A stretch of 29,804 nt of DNA from an uncultured Oscillospiraceae bacterium (lineage in GTDB: Bacteria > Bacillota > Clostridia > Oscillospirales > Oscillospiraceae): the NCBI GenBank assembly GCA_934645175.1, contig CAKUDE010000029.1:1-29804 (forward strand), written 5' to 3'. Under the pieces are notes generated by a model. The model saw nothing but the letters and a program-made list of their open reading frames with translations, made no database searches and had not been told where the DNA came from. Both the position numbers and the translations under genes were made by a program. Positions 23,076-29,804 of this stretch are shown here, piece after piece; position 1 is the first letter of the stretch, and every line of letters begins with the position of its first letter.

Positions 23076-24206
23076 TTACTTGGTCTGGAAGCGATCGTCA
23101 CCGGTCTCGGAGCCGGCGTTGGCCAGAGCCTTCATAACCTCTTCCACATAGGTTTTGATGTTCTTGGTAGCGTCGTCGAAGTCATAATCCATGACATTGT
23201 TGGGATCCAGGCCAAAGTCCTTCGCAGCCTGCGGCTGGGTGGCGTTATCAATGACCAGGAACTGGTAAGAACCATGGCTTGCAGCCTGATTGACGCAGGA
23301 AGGGCTCAGGGCGTATTCGATCCACAGCTTGGCAGCGGCGGTGTGCTTTGCACCCTTGAAGATGGCGGTAGCGCCGATTTCGCAGGAGGTGCCGCTCGAC
23401 GGGATGATGAGCTGAATGTTCTTGTAACCGTTGTCAAGAATCTGGGTAATGCCGTCATGCAGGAAGCCGATGCCGATGACGCATTCGCCGGTGCCGACGT
23501 TCTTGGACGGACCGGAGCCGGACTTGGTGTAGACGTGGATGTTCTTATCCAGATCGACCAGATACTGGATGCCTTCGTCGTGGCCGTACTTCTGGATCAT
23601 GGTGTTGATGACCAGCTTCGCGGTGCCGGCGGTGTTGTAGTTGGACAGCCAGATCAGATCCTTGTATTCGGGCTTAAGCAGGTCGGCCCAATCCTTCGGA
23701 GCCTCGAGACCCTTGCGGGTCAGCTCGTCGGTGTTGACCATGAAGCCGAGGATACCGGTGTAGATGCCGTACCACATACCGTCGGAATGCTTGTACTGCG
23801 GCTTGGTGATGTGCGAGGCGTTCTTCGCTTCGTACTTCTCCAGCAGGTTTTCGGCGGCGGCTACGTTGTAGGGATCGGTCGTGCCGCCGAACCAGACGTC
23901 AGCGGACGGGTTGCCGTTTTCTTCCTCGACCTTGGAGAGAACCTCGCCGGTAGACAGGCGCTGGTACTCGACCTTGATGCCGAAGATCTCCTGGAAGTTC
24001 TTGCAGGCAGCAGCCAGATACTCTTCCTCGCAGGAGCCGTAAACGACGAGTTCGCCTTCGGCCTGCGCCTCTTTGATGAGGTCTTCCATGCCATTGAAAT
24101 ACTCAGGATAGCTGCCGGTGTTGTCGGAGTTGTTGTCGTTGGGCTTGCAGCCAAACAGGCAGGCAACCATGGCAAGCGCCATCAGCAGTGCGATGAGCTT
24201 CTTCAT
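23076..24206 (-). CDS. ABC importer substrate-binding lipoprotein, FbpA/AfuA type
   Basis: This 376-residue lipoprotein captures the substrate outside the cell. The signal peptide ends in LFGC with C20; a second possible lipobox cysteine is C16. The mature part has the extracellular solute-binding fold, with LVVYGSCEEE, a KVEYQRLSTGEVLSKVE stretch and ADVWFGGTTDPY near the first hinge. This order resembles AfuA and FbpA proteins. AfuA-type members bind hexose-6-phosphates and FbpA-type bind ferric iron; I cannot map the ligand residues by eye. ATG 24206 has CGGAGG about 8 bp upstream. It leads the operon behind a consensus promoter. Confidence 0.9.
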   Translation of the reverse strand: MKKLIALLMALAMVACLFGCKPNDNNSDNTGSYPEYFNGMEDLIKEAQAEGELVVYGSCEEEYLAAACKNFQEIFGIKVEYQRLSTGEVLSKVEEENGNPSADVWFGGTTDPYNVAAAENLLEKYEAKNASHITKPQYKHSDGMWYGIYTGILGFMVNTDELTRKGLEAPKDWADLLKPEYKDLIWLSNYNTAGTAKLVINTMIQKYGHDEGIQYLVDLDKNIHVYTKSGSGPSKNVGTGECVIGIGFLHDGITQILDNGYKNIQLIIPSSGTSCEIGATAIFKGAKHTAAAKLWIEYALSPSCVNQAASHGSYQFLVIDNATQPQAAKDFGLDPNNVMDYDFDDATKNIKTYVEEVMKALANAGSETGDDRFQTK

Positions 24207-24258
24207 TTTCTTTTCCTCCGTTAAATCATTTTGCAACACAGAAGTGCTGTATGGACAA

Positions 24259-24287
24259 ATTATACCTTCTGCCTTGGCAAATGTCAA
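24259..24287 (-). promoter_or_regulatory. Consensus sigma-A promoter of the FbpABC/AfuABC-type operon
   Basis: On the minus strand, perfect -35 TTGACA (24282-24287), a 17-bp spacer and perfect -10 TATAAT (24259-24264). A promoter this strong would suit control by a repressor, but I see no clear Fur-type palindrome overlapping it. Confidence 0.95.
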
Positions 24288-24309
24288 TCATTTTATTCGT
24301 ATTTCCCGC

Positions 24310-24373
24310 AAAAAACAGTTGAATTTCACCAAGTGAAGGGCGGGCGCAGAAGAACGGTACAGTTGCTCTGCGC
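24310..24373 (-). terminator. Weak terminator region after the nucleoside importer operon
   Basis: The region has a 7-bp stem GCGCAGA / TCTGCGC (24344-24350 with 24367-24373) starting 4 bp after the permease stop, then a 5-bp stem TTCAC / GTGAA (24325-24337), then a T6 run (24310-24315 on the minus strand). Neither stem abuts the T run, so function is uncertain. Confidence 0.35.
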
Positions 24374-24377
24374 AGGC

Positions 24378-25358
24378 TTACCGCTCCTCGCGGAAATAGG
24401 AGCTTCCGAGAGCTTCGGGCGGCTGCTTTTCGCGGTTATTGCGCAGACTGGACACGACAAGCACAATGACAGTGACGAGATAGGGCAGAATCTTATAAAG
24501 CTGCGTGGGAATAAACGACAGCGACAGACGCAGATACAGAATCATCAGCGCACCGAAGAGCACGGAGCCCCAGATTGCCGACAGCGGTCGCCAGGTGCAG
24601 AAGATGACCAGTGCAACGGCCAGCCAGCCGACACCGGACAGTCCTTCATGGTTCCAGACGCAGCCGGAGATCGTCGTGATGTAGACCATGCCGCCGATGG
24701 CGGAGATGGCGCCGCCGAGGACGGTAGCGAGGTAGCGGCTGCGCGAGACATTGATGCCGACGGCGTCCGCCGTGGCGGGAGATTCGCCGACGGAGCGCAG
24801 ATGCAGGCCGGAACGCGTCTTGTTCAGATACAGGTACATACCGACGGCAAGCAGTACCGCCAGATAGAAGAAGAAGCTGTGACCGAAGATCAGCTTGCCG
24901 ACATAGGGAATGTCCTGAAGAAACTGCGGGAAGGGGGAGGCGATGAAATAGCCCTTGAGCGCGTTGCCGACGGCGACATAGCCGCCTTCCCTGACACGCA
25001 TAAATTCGCCGACGAATTGGCCGACGCCCGTACCGAAGATGGCGAGCGCAAGTCCGGTGACGTTCTGATTTGCGCGCAGCGTGATGGTAATGAAGCTGAA
25101 GATCAGCGAGGCAAATGCGCCGGCGAGCATTGCGCACAGAATACCGATGGCAATGGCGACAAGTCCGTTCGGATTTGAGGCGAGCTTCTCATAGTAGAAT
25201 ACACCGCCCAGGCCGAAGGCGCCGCCCATAAACATGATGCCCTCGACGCCGAGGTTCAGGTTGCCGGATTTTTCCGTAAGGATTTCGCCGAGCGTGCCGA
25301 ACAGAAGCGGCGTACCATAGGTGATCGCAGCGACAATCAAAAGGATTACTTCATTCAT
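24378..25358 (-). CDS. Nucleoside-type ABC importer permease, NupQ/BmpD-like
   Basis: This 326-residue multi-pass membrane protein is the second permease of a BMP-type nucleoside importer. The family motif SGNLNLGVEGIMFMGG lies at about residues 30-46, and eight to ten hydrophobic segments follow. A conserved ESPATADAVGIN-type cytoplasmic loop at about 195-207 is the likely ATPase contact. ATG 25358 overlaps the stop of the first permease as ATGA, with GGAGG 10 bp upstream. It ends the operon. In Bacillus the equivalent NupNOPQ system imports guanosine. Confidence 0.92.
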   Translation of the reverse strand: MNEVILLIVAAITYGTPLLFGTLGEILTEKSGNLNLGVEGIMFMGGAFGLGGVFYYEKLASNPNGLVAIAIGILCAMLAGAFASLIFSFITITLRANQNVTGLALAIFGTGVGQFVGEFMRVREGGYVAVGNALKGYFIASPFPQFLQDIPYVGKLIFGHSFFFYLAVLLAVGMYLYLNKTRSGLHLRSVGESPATADAVGINVSRSRYLATVLGGAISAIGGMVYITTISGCVWNHEGLSGVGWLAVALVIFCTWRPLSAIWGSVLFGALMILYLRLSLSFIPTQLYKILPYLVTVIVLVVSSLRNNREKQPPEALGSSYFREER

Positions 25359-26455
25359 TGAATCGACGCCTCCTTTTTCTGCGACGTAAACCGGAAGATC
25401 AAGCGGTAGTTGATGAAGAATTCACAACCGAGCATACAGAACAGCAGCAGGCCCGTGATGATGTCGGAAATCGAGGTTGGAACGTTTAACTGCGTCTGCA
25501 GGGACTCGGCGCCCTTTGTCAGCGTAGCCAGAACAATGGAGATGGCAATCATGGCAAAGGCGTTAAGCTGGCTGAGCCAGGCAACGGTGATGGATGTGAA
25601 GCCCACACCGTCAGCAACACCGTTATACAGCGTTCCGTTCGCACCGGAAACGATGATAAAACCGACGATACCGCTGATTGCGCCGGAGAGGAACATGGTG
25701 CGCATCATAATGTTGCCGACGTTCATGCCCGCATAGCGCGCGGTATTGACCGAGTCACCGATGACGGCGATCTCATAGCCGTGTTTTGTATAGCGCATAT
25801 ACACGAAAATGAACACAGTGAGCACCAATACGATAATCCAGCCGCAGTGAACGCCGAAGACCTTCGGCAGCGTTGCGGCAGCGTCAAACTGCGGGATTAT
25901 CTGCGAGCCGGGACGGCCTTCCCACGGTCCGCCCTGAAGCCAGGAGACAACGCCGATGATGATGTAGTTCATCATGAGCGTGAACAGCGTTTCGTTTGTG
26001 TTCCATTTGGCTTTGAAGAAGGCAGGGATGAGCGCCCAGACGCCGCCTGCAAGCGCGGCGGCAAGCGCCATAACGATCAGAAGCAGCACGGAGGGCATCT
26101 TGCCCGCCCAGAACAGGGCAAAATAGGTTGCCGCAATGGCGCCCGCAGTAATCTGACCCTCAGCACCGATATTCCAGAAGCGCATCCGGAAGCAAGGGGC
26201 AATCGCCAGCGCACAGCCAAGCAGGGGAACCGCGATTTTTGCGGTCTGCCGAATGGCCGAGGCACGGCCGAAGGCGCCTGTGATCATGGTGCCATAGGCC
26301 TTAAAGGGATTGACGCCGGTGATAGCAATGACGAGCGAACCGAGCAGCAACGCAACCAGAATGGAACCGAGACGGATTGCCCAGGCCTTTCCTTGCGCGA
26401 TGGTATCACGCTTTGCCAAACGTACAAAGGGCACATTGTTTTTATTCTGTTTCAT
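25355..26455 (-). CDS. Nucleoside-type ABC importer permease, NupP/BmpC-like
   Basis: This 366-residue membrane protein is the first permease of the importer. The family marker FWNIGAEGQITAGA is at about 125-138, after NPFKAYGTMITGAFG. Roughly ten hydrophobic helices are visible. ATG 26455 overlaps the ATPase stop by ATGA and has GGGAGG upstream; the open frame beyond it is out-of-frame ATPase coding sequence. It should pair with the NupQ-like subunit to form the channel. Confidence 0.93.
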   Translation of the reverse strand: MKQNKNNVPFVRLAKRDTIAQGKAWAIRLGSILVALLLGSLVIAITGVNPFKAYGTMITGAFGRASAIRQTAKIAVPLLGCALAIAPCFRMRFWNIGAEGQITAGAIAATYFALFWAGKMPSVLLLIVMALAAALAGGVWALIPAFFKAKWNTNETLFTLMMNYIIIGVVSWLQGGPWEGRPGSQIIPQFDAAATLPKVFGVHCGWIIVLVLTVFIFVYMRYTKHGYEIAVIGDSVNTARYAGMNVGNIMMRTMFLSGAISGIVGFIIVSGANGTLYNGVADGVGFTSITVAWLSQLNAFAMIAISIVLATLTKGAESLQTQLNVPTSISDIITGLLLFCMLGCEFFINYRLIFRFTSQKKEASIQ

Positions 26456-27999
26456 TTTACTGCCTCCCTTCCTCCAACGCTTGTCATCAGGAGACCGATC
26501 TGCTCCTTGGTGGCGGTGCGGGCATCGACGACGCCGCTGACCTTTCCGCCGCACAGAACGAGAATGCGGTCACACAGCTCCAGCAGAACATCCAGATCCT
26601 CGCCGACGAAGATCACGGCCGTGCCGCGCATCTTCTGTGCAGTCATCAGGTTATAAATGGTATAGGAGGTGTTGATGTCCAGACCACGCACGGCGTAGGC
26701 GCTCATAAGCACCGACGGCGCGCTGGCGATTTCACGACCGACAAGCACCTTCTGCACGTTGCCGCCGGACATCCGGCGGACGGGGAAGTCCGTGCTCGGC
26801 GTGACGACTTCCAGCTCCTTCCAAACCTGCTGCGCCAGCTCGTTCGGATCCTTGCGGTTGACGAATACGCTTTTGCCCTTGCGCCAGGAGCGGAGCATCA
26901 TGTTGCCCGTCATACCCATGGAGCCGACCAAACCCATACCGAGGCGATCCTCCGGGACGAAAGCGAGGGCGACGCCGCTGCGCTTGATCTGCATCGGCGT
27001 TTTACCGACCAACTCAATCGGCTCCCCGTTTTCCGGTGTGTGCAGGACGGAGCCTTCGGACACGGGGTACAGACCCGAGATTGCTTCAAGCAGCTCCTTT
27101 TGTCCGGAGCCGGCAATACCGGCGATGCCCAGTATCTCACCGCCGAGGGCTGTAAACGATACATTGTCCAGCTTTTTGATTCCTTCGCCGTCAAAACAGG
27201 TGAGGTTTTCCACGCGTAACCGCTCAAACGGTTCGTCGAATTTCGGACGGTCAATATTTAATGTGACGCTGTGGCCGACCATCATGTCGGTCAGTGCCTG
27301 CGGATTGGTCTCTGCGGTATTGACCGTTCCGATGTATTTTCCCTTGCGCAAAACCGCAACTTTATCGGACAGCGCCATGACTTCGTTCAGCTTATGCGTG
27401 ATGATGACGATTGCCTTGTTGTCGTTTTTCATGTTGCGCAGGACGGTGAAAAGCTTGTCCGTTTCCTGCGGAGTCAGGACGGCCGTCGGCTCATCCAGAA
27501 TCAGAATGTCCGCGCCGCGGTAAAGAACCTTGATAATCTCGACGGTTTGCTTTTGGGATACGGACAGGTCGTAGATTTTTCTGGTCGGATCAATGTCAAA
27601 GCCGTAACGCTCGCAGATCTGCCGCACTTTTTCGTTTGTGGCCTTGCGGTCGAGCTTGCCGCCTTCGTCCAGACCGAGCACGATGTTTTCTGCGACGGTA
27701 AAGACGTTGACGAGCTTGTAGTGCTGGTGAATCATGCCGATTTTGTAGTTAATCGCATCGCGGGGGGAACGGATCGTTACGGGTTCGCCGTCGGCGTAAA
27801 TCTCACCCTTATCCGGCAGATAGATGCCTGCAAGCATATTCATCAGCGTAGTCTTACCGCTGCCGTTTTCACCGAGCAGAGCCAGAATCTCACCGCGGCG
27901 TAGGCCGAGGCTGATATCGTCGTTTGCAATGACCTTTGCGCCGAATCGCTTTGTGATATGCCGCAATTCAATGGCGTATGCAGTTTCCAAGGCTGTCAT
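26452..27999 (-). CDS. Nucleoside-type ABC importer ATPase with two NBDs, NupO/BmpB-like
   Basis: This 515-residue protein has two fused ATPase domains, as in the RbsA/NupO group. The first has Walker A GENGSGKT at 43-50, a variant signature LSVSQ at 145-149, Walker B ILILDE at 165-170 and switch H202. The second is degenerate: Walker A-like GIAGSGQK at 294-301, signature MSGGN at 410-414, a Walker B with no acidic pair (SVLMSAYAVRGLD) and no switch histidine (GEDLD). This asymmetry is normal for BMP-type importers. ATG 27999 has GGAGG 10 bp upstream, inside a hairpin; AAAGG touches the ATG, so a TTG at 27990 is a possible alternative start. It has its own promoter. Confidence 0.92.
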   Translation of the reverse strand: MTALETAYAIELRHITKRFGAKVIANDDISLGLRRGEILALLGENGSGKTTLMNMLAGIYLPDKGEIYADGEPVTIRSPRDAINYKIGMIHQHYKLVNVFTVAENIVLGLDEGGKLDRKATNEKVRQICERYGFDIDPTRKIYDLSVSQKQTVEIIKVLYRGADILILDEPTAVLTPQETDKLFTVLRNMKNDNKAIVIITHKLNEVMALSDKVAVLRKGKYIGTVNTAETNPQALTDMMVGHSVTLNIDRPKFDEPFERLRVENLTCFDGEGIKKLDNVSFTALGGEILGIAGIAGSGQKELLEAISGLYPVSEGSVLHTPENGEPIELVGKTPMQIKRSGVALAFVPEDRLGMGLVGSMGMTGNMMLRSWRKGKSVFVNRKDPNELAQQVWKELEVVTPSTDFPVRRMSGGNVQKVLVGREIASAPSVLMSAYAVRGLDINTSYTIYNLMTAQKMRGTAVIFVGEDLDVLLELCDRILVLCGGKVSGVVDARTATKEQIGLLMTSVGGREAVK

Positions 28000-28010
28000 C
28001 CTTTCTCAGC

Positions 28011-28035
28011 CTCCGAAGAAGCTGTTCCTCCGGAG
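28011..28035 (-). promoter_or_regulatory. Leader hairpin covering the ribosome site of the importer ATPase
   Basis: On the minus strand CTCCGGAGGA (28035-28026) pairs with TCTTCGGAG and flanking bases (28020-28011), about 10 pairs including two G-U, around a short loop. The 3' arm contains most of the GGAGG at 28010-28014 used by the ATPase. The hairpin would limit translation when folded. Confidence 0.5.
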
Positions 28036-28055
28036 ACACTTGATTTCTTTCCTCC

Positions 28056-28084
28056 ATTTTATCATGTTGTTGCTACGATGTAAA
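28056..28084 (-). promoter_or_regulatory. Internal promoter for the importer ATPase and permeases
   Basis: On the minus strand, -35 TTTACA (28079-28084), a 17-bp spacer and -10 TAAAAT (28056-28061) lie about 57 bp before the ATPase. It separates ATPase-permease expression from the receptor gene. The 160 bp between it and the receptor terminator is AT-rich and shows no coding region. Confidence 0.65.
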
Positions 28085-28225
28085 CAAAAAATCGTTGGAG
28101 GACCTGTAGAATTATTCGCGGAGAATTTGTAAAAAACAAACAAAAAGTTGAAAATCAGAAAATTTTTTAGGTTCAAACGGACAGGATAACCGTCAAGTCA
28201 AAAGGATCTCTCCGCCATAAGAGAA

Positions 28226-28251
28226 AGGGAACCGCCCGAAAGCGGTTCCCT
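28226..28251 (-). terminator. Terminator/attenuator after the nucleoside receptor gene
   Basis: A perfect 10-bp stem AGGGAACCGC / GCGGTTCCCT with a 6-nt loop begins 17 bp after the receptor stop. On the minus strand it is followed by TTCTCTTAT, a moderate T-rich tail. Confidence 0.82.
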
Positions 28252-28268
28252 GAAGTGTTATGGAAGAC

Positions 28269-29498
28269 TTAGCTGCCGTAGGCCTCGTTGAGCCATTCGA
28301 TGCCGTCGATACGGAGCGTGAAGTAGGGAGCGGACTGGAATTTGGATTCGCAGAACGCGCCGTCGATCACGGCTTCCTCGGAGTCAGCGGTATAATCGCC
28401 GTCGGTATCCAGCGCAAAGGCATGGTCAAGCTTCTTGCCGTCGATGGTAAAGGTGTTGACATCAAAGACCTTGATCTCGCCGGTCTTGAGCTTTTCTTCA
28501 ACTTCCTTCAGCTTTTCAGCAGTGCCGGGAGCGCAAATCTTCTCGTTAAGCTTGGTCAGCACAACGGCGCCGTCGGCATAGCCCTTGCACCAGTCCTGCG
28601 GGAATTCCTTGCCCTCGGCGACAGCCTTGATGATCTCGGTGAAGTAAACGCTCCAGTCGATACGCGTGCCGATGATGGAAGCCTCGGGGGCGATCTCGGT
28701 CATGTCGTTGTTATAACCGGTGTGGAAAGCGCCCTTGTTCTGCGCGGTGGTGGCGGGAGTGGTGTTGTCGGAGTGCTGGGAAATGAGAACGCAGCCCTTG
28801 TCGCACAGAGCGGCTGCGGCATTAGCCTCCTCGGTCGCGTTCGACCAGGAGCTGACGAACTGAACCTTCATGGTCACGCTCGGGCACATGCTGCGCGCGC
28901 CAAGGAAGTAAGCGGTGAAGCCGGAAATAACTTCGGCGAAGGAGTAGGCGCCGACATAGCCGATAATGGCTTCTTCGGCCTTGATCGTACCCTTGTCGAT
29001 CAGTTCCTGGAGCTTCATACCGGCGGCAACGCCTGCCAGATAGCGGCCTTCATAGATGTTGGCGAAGGCATTGTGGGTGTTGGAGAGCTGATCGTTCCAG
29101 GAACCCTGGTTGGTGCAGCCGACGAACTGAACGTTGGGATACTCCGGAGCAACCTTCAGCATGAACTGCTCATGACCAAAGGAGTTGTTGATGATGAGCT
29201 TGCAGCCGGCCTCAGCCAGCTCGCGGTTGGCGTCCTCGCACTTGGAATCTTCGCCGATGTTCCACTTGATGATCCATTCGACGTTGATGCCGTCCTTCTT
29301 CAGGTTCTCGGTTGCGGCATCCTTGCCGCGGATGAAGTTGTAGGTATAGCCCTGATCGTTTTCGTCGCCGATGCAGATCAGACCGACCTTGACGGTTTTG
29401 CCGTCAGTGTTGTCGCTGGGATCATTGTTGTCCGCGCAGCCGACAAACAGGCACGCAAGCATCGACAGAACCAGGACAAGCGCCAGAATCTTCTTCAT
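28269..29498 (-). CDS. BMP family nucleoside-binding lipoprotein (BmpA/PnrA/NupN-like)
   Basis: This 409-residue lipoprotein is the receptor of the nucleoside-type importer. The signal peptide leads to C21 (FVGC), with C16 as a second candidate. BMP-family landmarks are in order: VGLICIGDENDQGY at the start of the mature domain, a NNSFGHEQFM and PNVQFVGC stretch, NTHNAFANIYEGRYLAG, then IGYVGAYSFAEVISGF and TRIDWSVYF. Related proteins PnrA and NupN bind purine nucleosides, so a purine nucleoside is the likely ligand. It is longer than the usual 340-360 residues because of its C-terminal part. ATG 29498 has AGGAGGA upstream. It leads the operon. Confidence 0.93.
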   Translation of the reverse strand: MKKILALVLVLSMLACLFVGCADNNDPSDNTDGKTVKVGLICIGDENDQGYTYNFIRGKDAATENLKKDGINVEWIIKWNIGEDSKCEDANRELAEAGCKLIINNSFGHEQFMLKVAPEYPNVQFVGCTNQGSWNDQLSNTHNAFANIYEGRYLAGVAAGMKLQELIDKGTIKAEEAIIGYVGAYSFAEVISGFTAYFLGARSMCPSVTMKVQFVSSWSNATEEANAAAALCDKGCVLISQHSDNTTPATTAQNKGAFHTGYNNDMTEIAPEASIIGTRIDWSVYFTEIIKAVAEGKEFPQDWCKGYADGAVVLTKLNEKICAPGTAEKLKEVEEKLKTGEIKVFDVNTFTIDGKKLDHAFALDTDGDYTADSEEAVIDGAFCESKFQSAPYFTLRIDGIEWLNEAYGS

Positions 29499-29544
29499 GT
29501 TTCTTCCTCCTAGAATAATTGATCGGCTGCCTTCCGGCAACACA

Positions 29545-29572
29545 ATTATATAATACACGATCCTGCTTGCAA
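29545..29572 (-). promoter_or_regulatory. Promoter of the nucleoside receptor gene
   Basis: On the minus strand, -35 TTGCAA (29567-29572), a 16-bp spacer and perfect -10 TATAAT (29545-29550), about 46 bp before the start codon. Confidence 0.78.
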
Positions 29573-29578
29573 CTGCAA
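29567..29578. promoter_or_regulatory. Candidate operator palindrome TTGCA-N2-TGCAA
   Basis: A perfect 5+5 inverted repeat with a 2-bp centre overlaps the -35 of the receptor promoter. Its place suits a repressor site. Such short palindromes also occur by chance, and I found no second copy at the other importer promoters. Confidence 0.35.
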
Positions 29579-29731
29579 CAAATTTTTAACAAAAAATGTA
29601 AGCACAGTACTCTTTTGTAAAAAACGGCAATAGCGACGAGGAAAATATGGACAAAAAGACGAAATGAAAAGAGACATTTTCCGCGGGACGAAAAAAACAA
29701 GAAAAACCCGAAAAAAAGGGGAAAAAGGGGG

Positions 29732-29760
29732 TTGACAAAGGGGGAGGAGTGTGGTATTAT
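29732..29760 (+). promoter_or_regulatory. Strong promoter for a transcript leaving the window
   Basis: -35 TTGACA (29732-29737), a 17-bp purine-rich spacer and -10 TATTAT (29755-29760). It points out of the right edge, divergent from the nucleoside importer. The stretch 29580-29730 before it is A-rich and holds no gene I can support. Confidence 0.9.
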
Positions 29761-29766
29761 GTGCAA

Positions 29767-29804
29767 GCTGTCGCGAGAGAGCGGTCCGGAAGGGCGGCGG
29801 ACAG
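29767..29804 (+). promoter_or_regulatory. Start of a structured leader, possibly a T-box (cut by window edge)
   Basis: Just after the promoter comes GCGAGAGAGCG, then a GTCCG arm, AGGGCGG, and a CGGAC arm. The GAGAGA element followed by a stem with a GGGCGG-type loop resembles stem I of Firmicutes T-box leaders, which sense uncharged tRNA. Only 38 bases are visible, without the specifier loop or the T-box sequence, so this is a resemblance only. Confidence 0.35.

Noticed and set aside
22989..24224. 411-residue open frame on the plus strand
   Set aside because: Antisense to the FbpA/AfuA-type receptor gene; Val/Gly/Asp-rich mirror translation.
27968..28039. Possible 23-codon leader peptide (GTG start) overlapping the importer ATPase start
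   Set aside because: The GGAGG it would need lies directly after the -10 box and so is probably upstream of the transcription start.
28260..29513. 417-residue open frame on the plus strand
   Set aside because: Antisense to the BMP receptor gene; no motif and no promoter in the right place.
29648..29668. Six-codon mini-ORF after a GAGG in the A-rich upstream region
   Set aside because: It lies upstream of the plus-strand promoter and is too short to weigh; likely chance in A-rich DNA.

Overview
The window reads as chromosomal DNA of a Gram-positive Clostridia-type bacterium, most likely from the Oscillospiraceae or a nearby GC-rich gut lineage. Supporting signs are strong AGGAGG-type ribosome sites, lipobox lipoproteins, sigma-A promoters with 17-bp spacers, many ATGA-coupled gene pairs, and Firmicutes families (DegV, DUF896, RecD2, ComF, BMP-type nucleoside importers). 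GC content is by eye in the mid-50s percent. This placement is inference; there is no rRNA or tRNA gene in the window to settle it. I see no mobile element, phage gene or CRISPR array.

Left part (1-6354, minus strand): a four-gene operon, read right to left. It encodes two ABC exporter half-transporters (one with a degenerate and one with an intact ATPase site), then a phytoene-desaturase-like flavoprotein, then a FAD/NAD/2Fe-2S reductase. Two of the three junctions are ATGA overlaps and the third is a 13-bp gap, so export and redox chemistry are probably one function. A DegV lipid-binding protein follows on the plus strand, then a small DUF896 gene on the minus strand.

Middle part (7773-14906, plus strand): one apparent six-gene operon of a BaiN/HI0933-type flavoprotein, a COG2509-type flavoprotein, a small membrane protein, RecD2 helicase (TTG start), ComF and MreB. 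It starts at a good promoter and ends at a strong hairpin shared with a convergent thioredoxin-reductase-like gene. That enzyme keeps its CxxC but has lost the NADPH-binding motifs. Next come an ECF sigma factor, its probable anti-sigma factor, and a lipoprotein made of two tandem copies of one domain. Two near-identical 29-bp promoter elements, one before the sigma gene and one before the lipoprotein gene, mark these as a self-controlled regulon.

Right part (18400-29500, minus strand): a large ROK-like kinase-fold protein lies just behind the terminator of an FbpABC/AfuABC-type importer (lipoprotein receptor, fused double permease, ATPase with TOBE domain). A BMP/NupNOPQ-type nucleoside importer follows (receptor, double-NBD ATPase, two permeases). 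In both importers an intrinsic hairpin after the receptor gene should let the receptor be made in excess over the membrane parts. The window ends with a strong plus-strand promoter and the first bases of a structured leader, possibly a T-box.

Best candidates for new biology: the two-promoter ECF regulon with its duplicated lipoprotein, the pyridine-nucleotide-independent thioredoxin-reductase-like enzyme, the exporter plus CrtI-like plus 2Fe-2S reductase operon, and the ROK-like gene whose ribosome site abuts a terminator.
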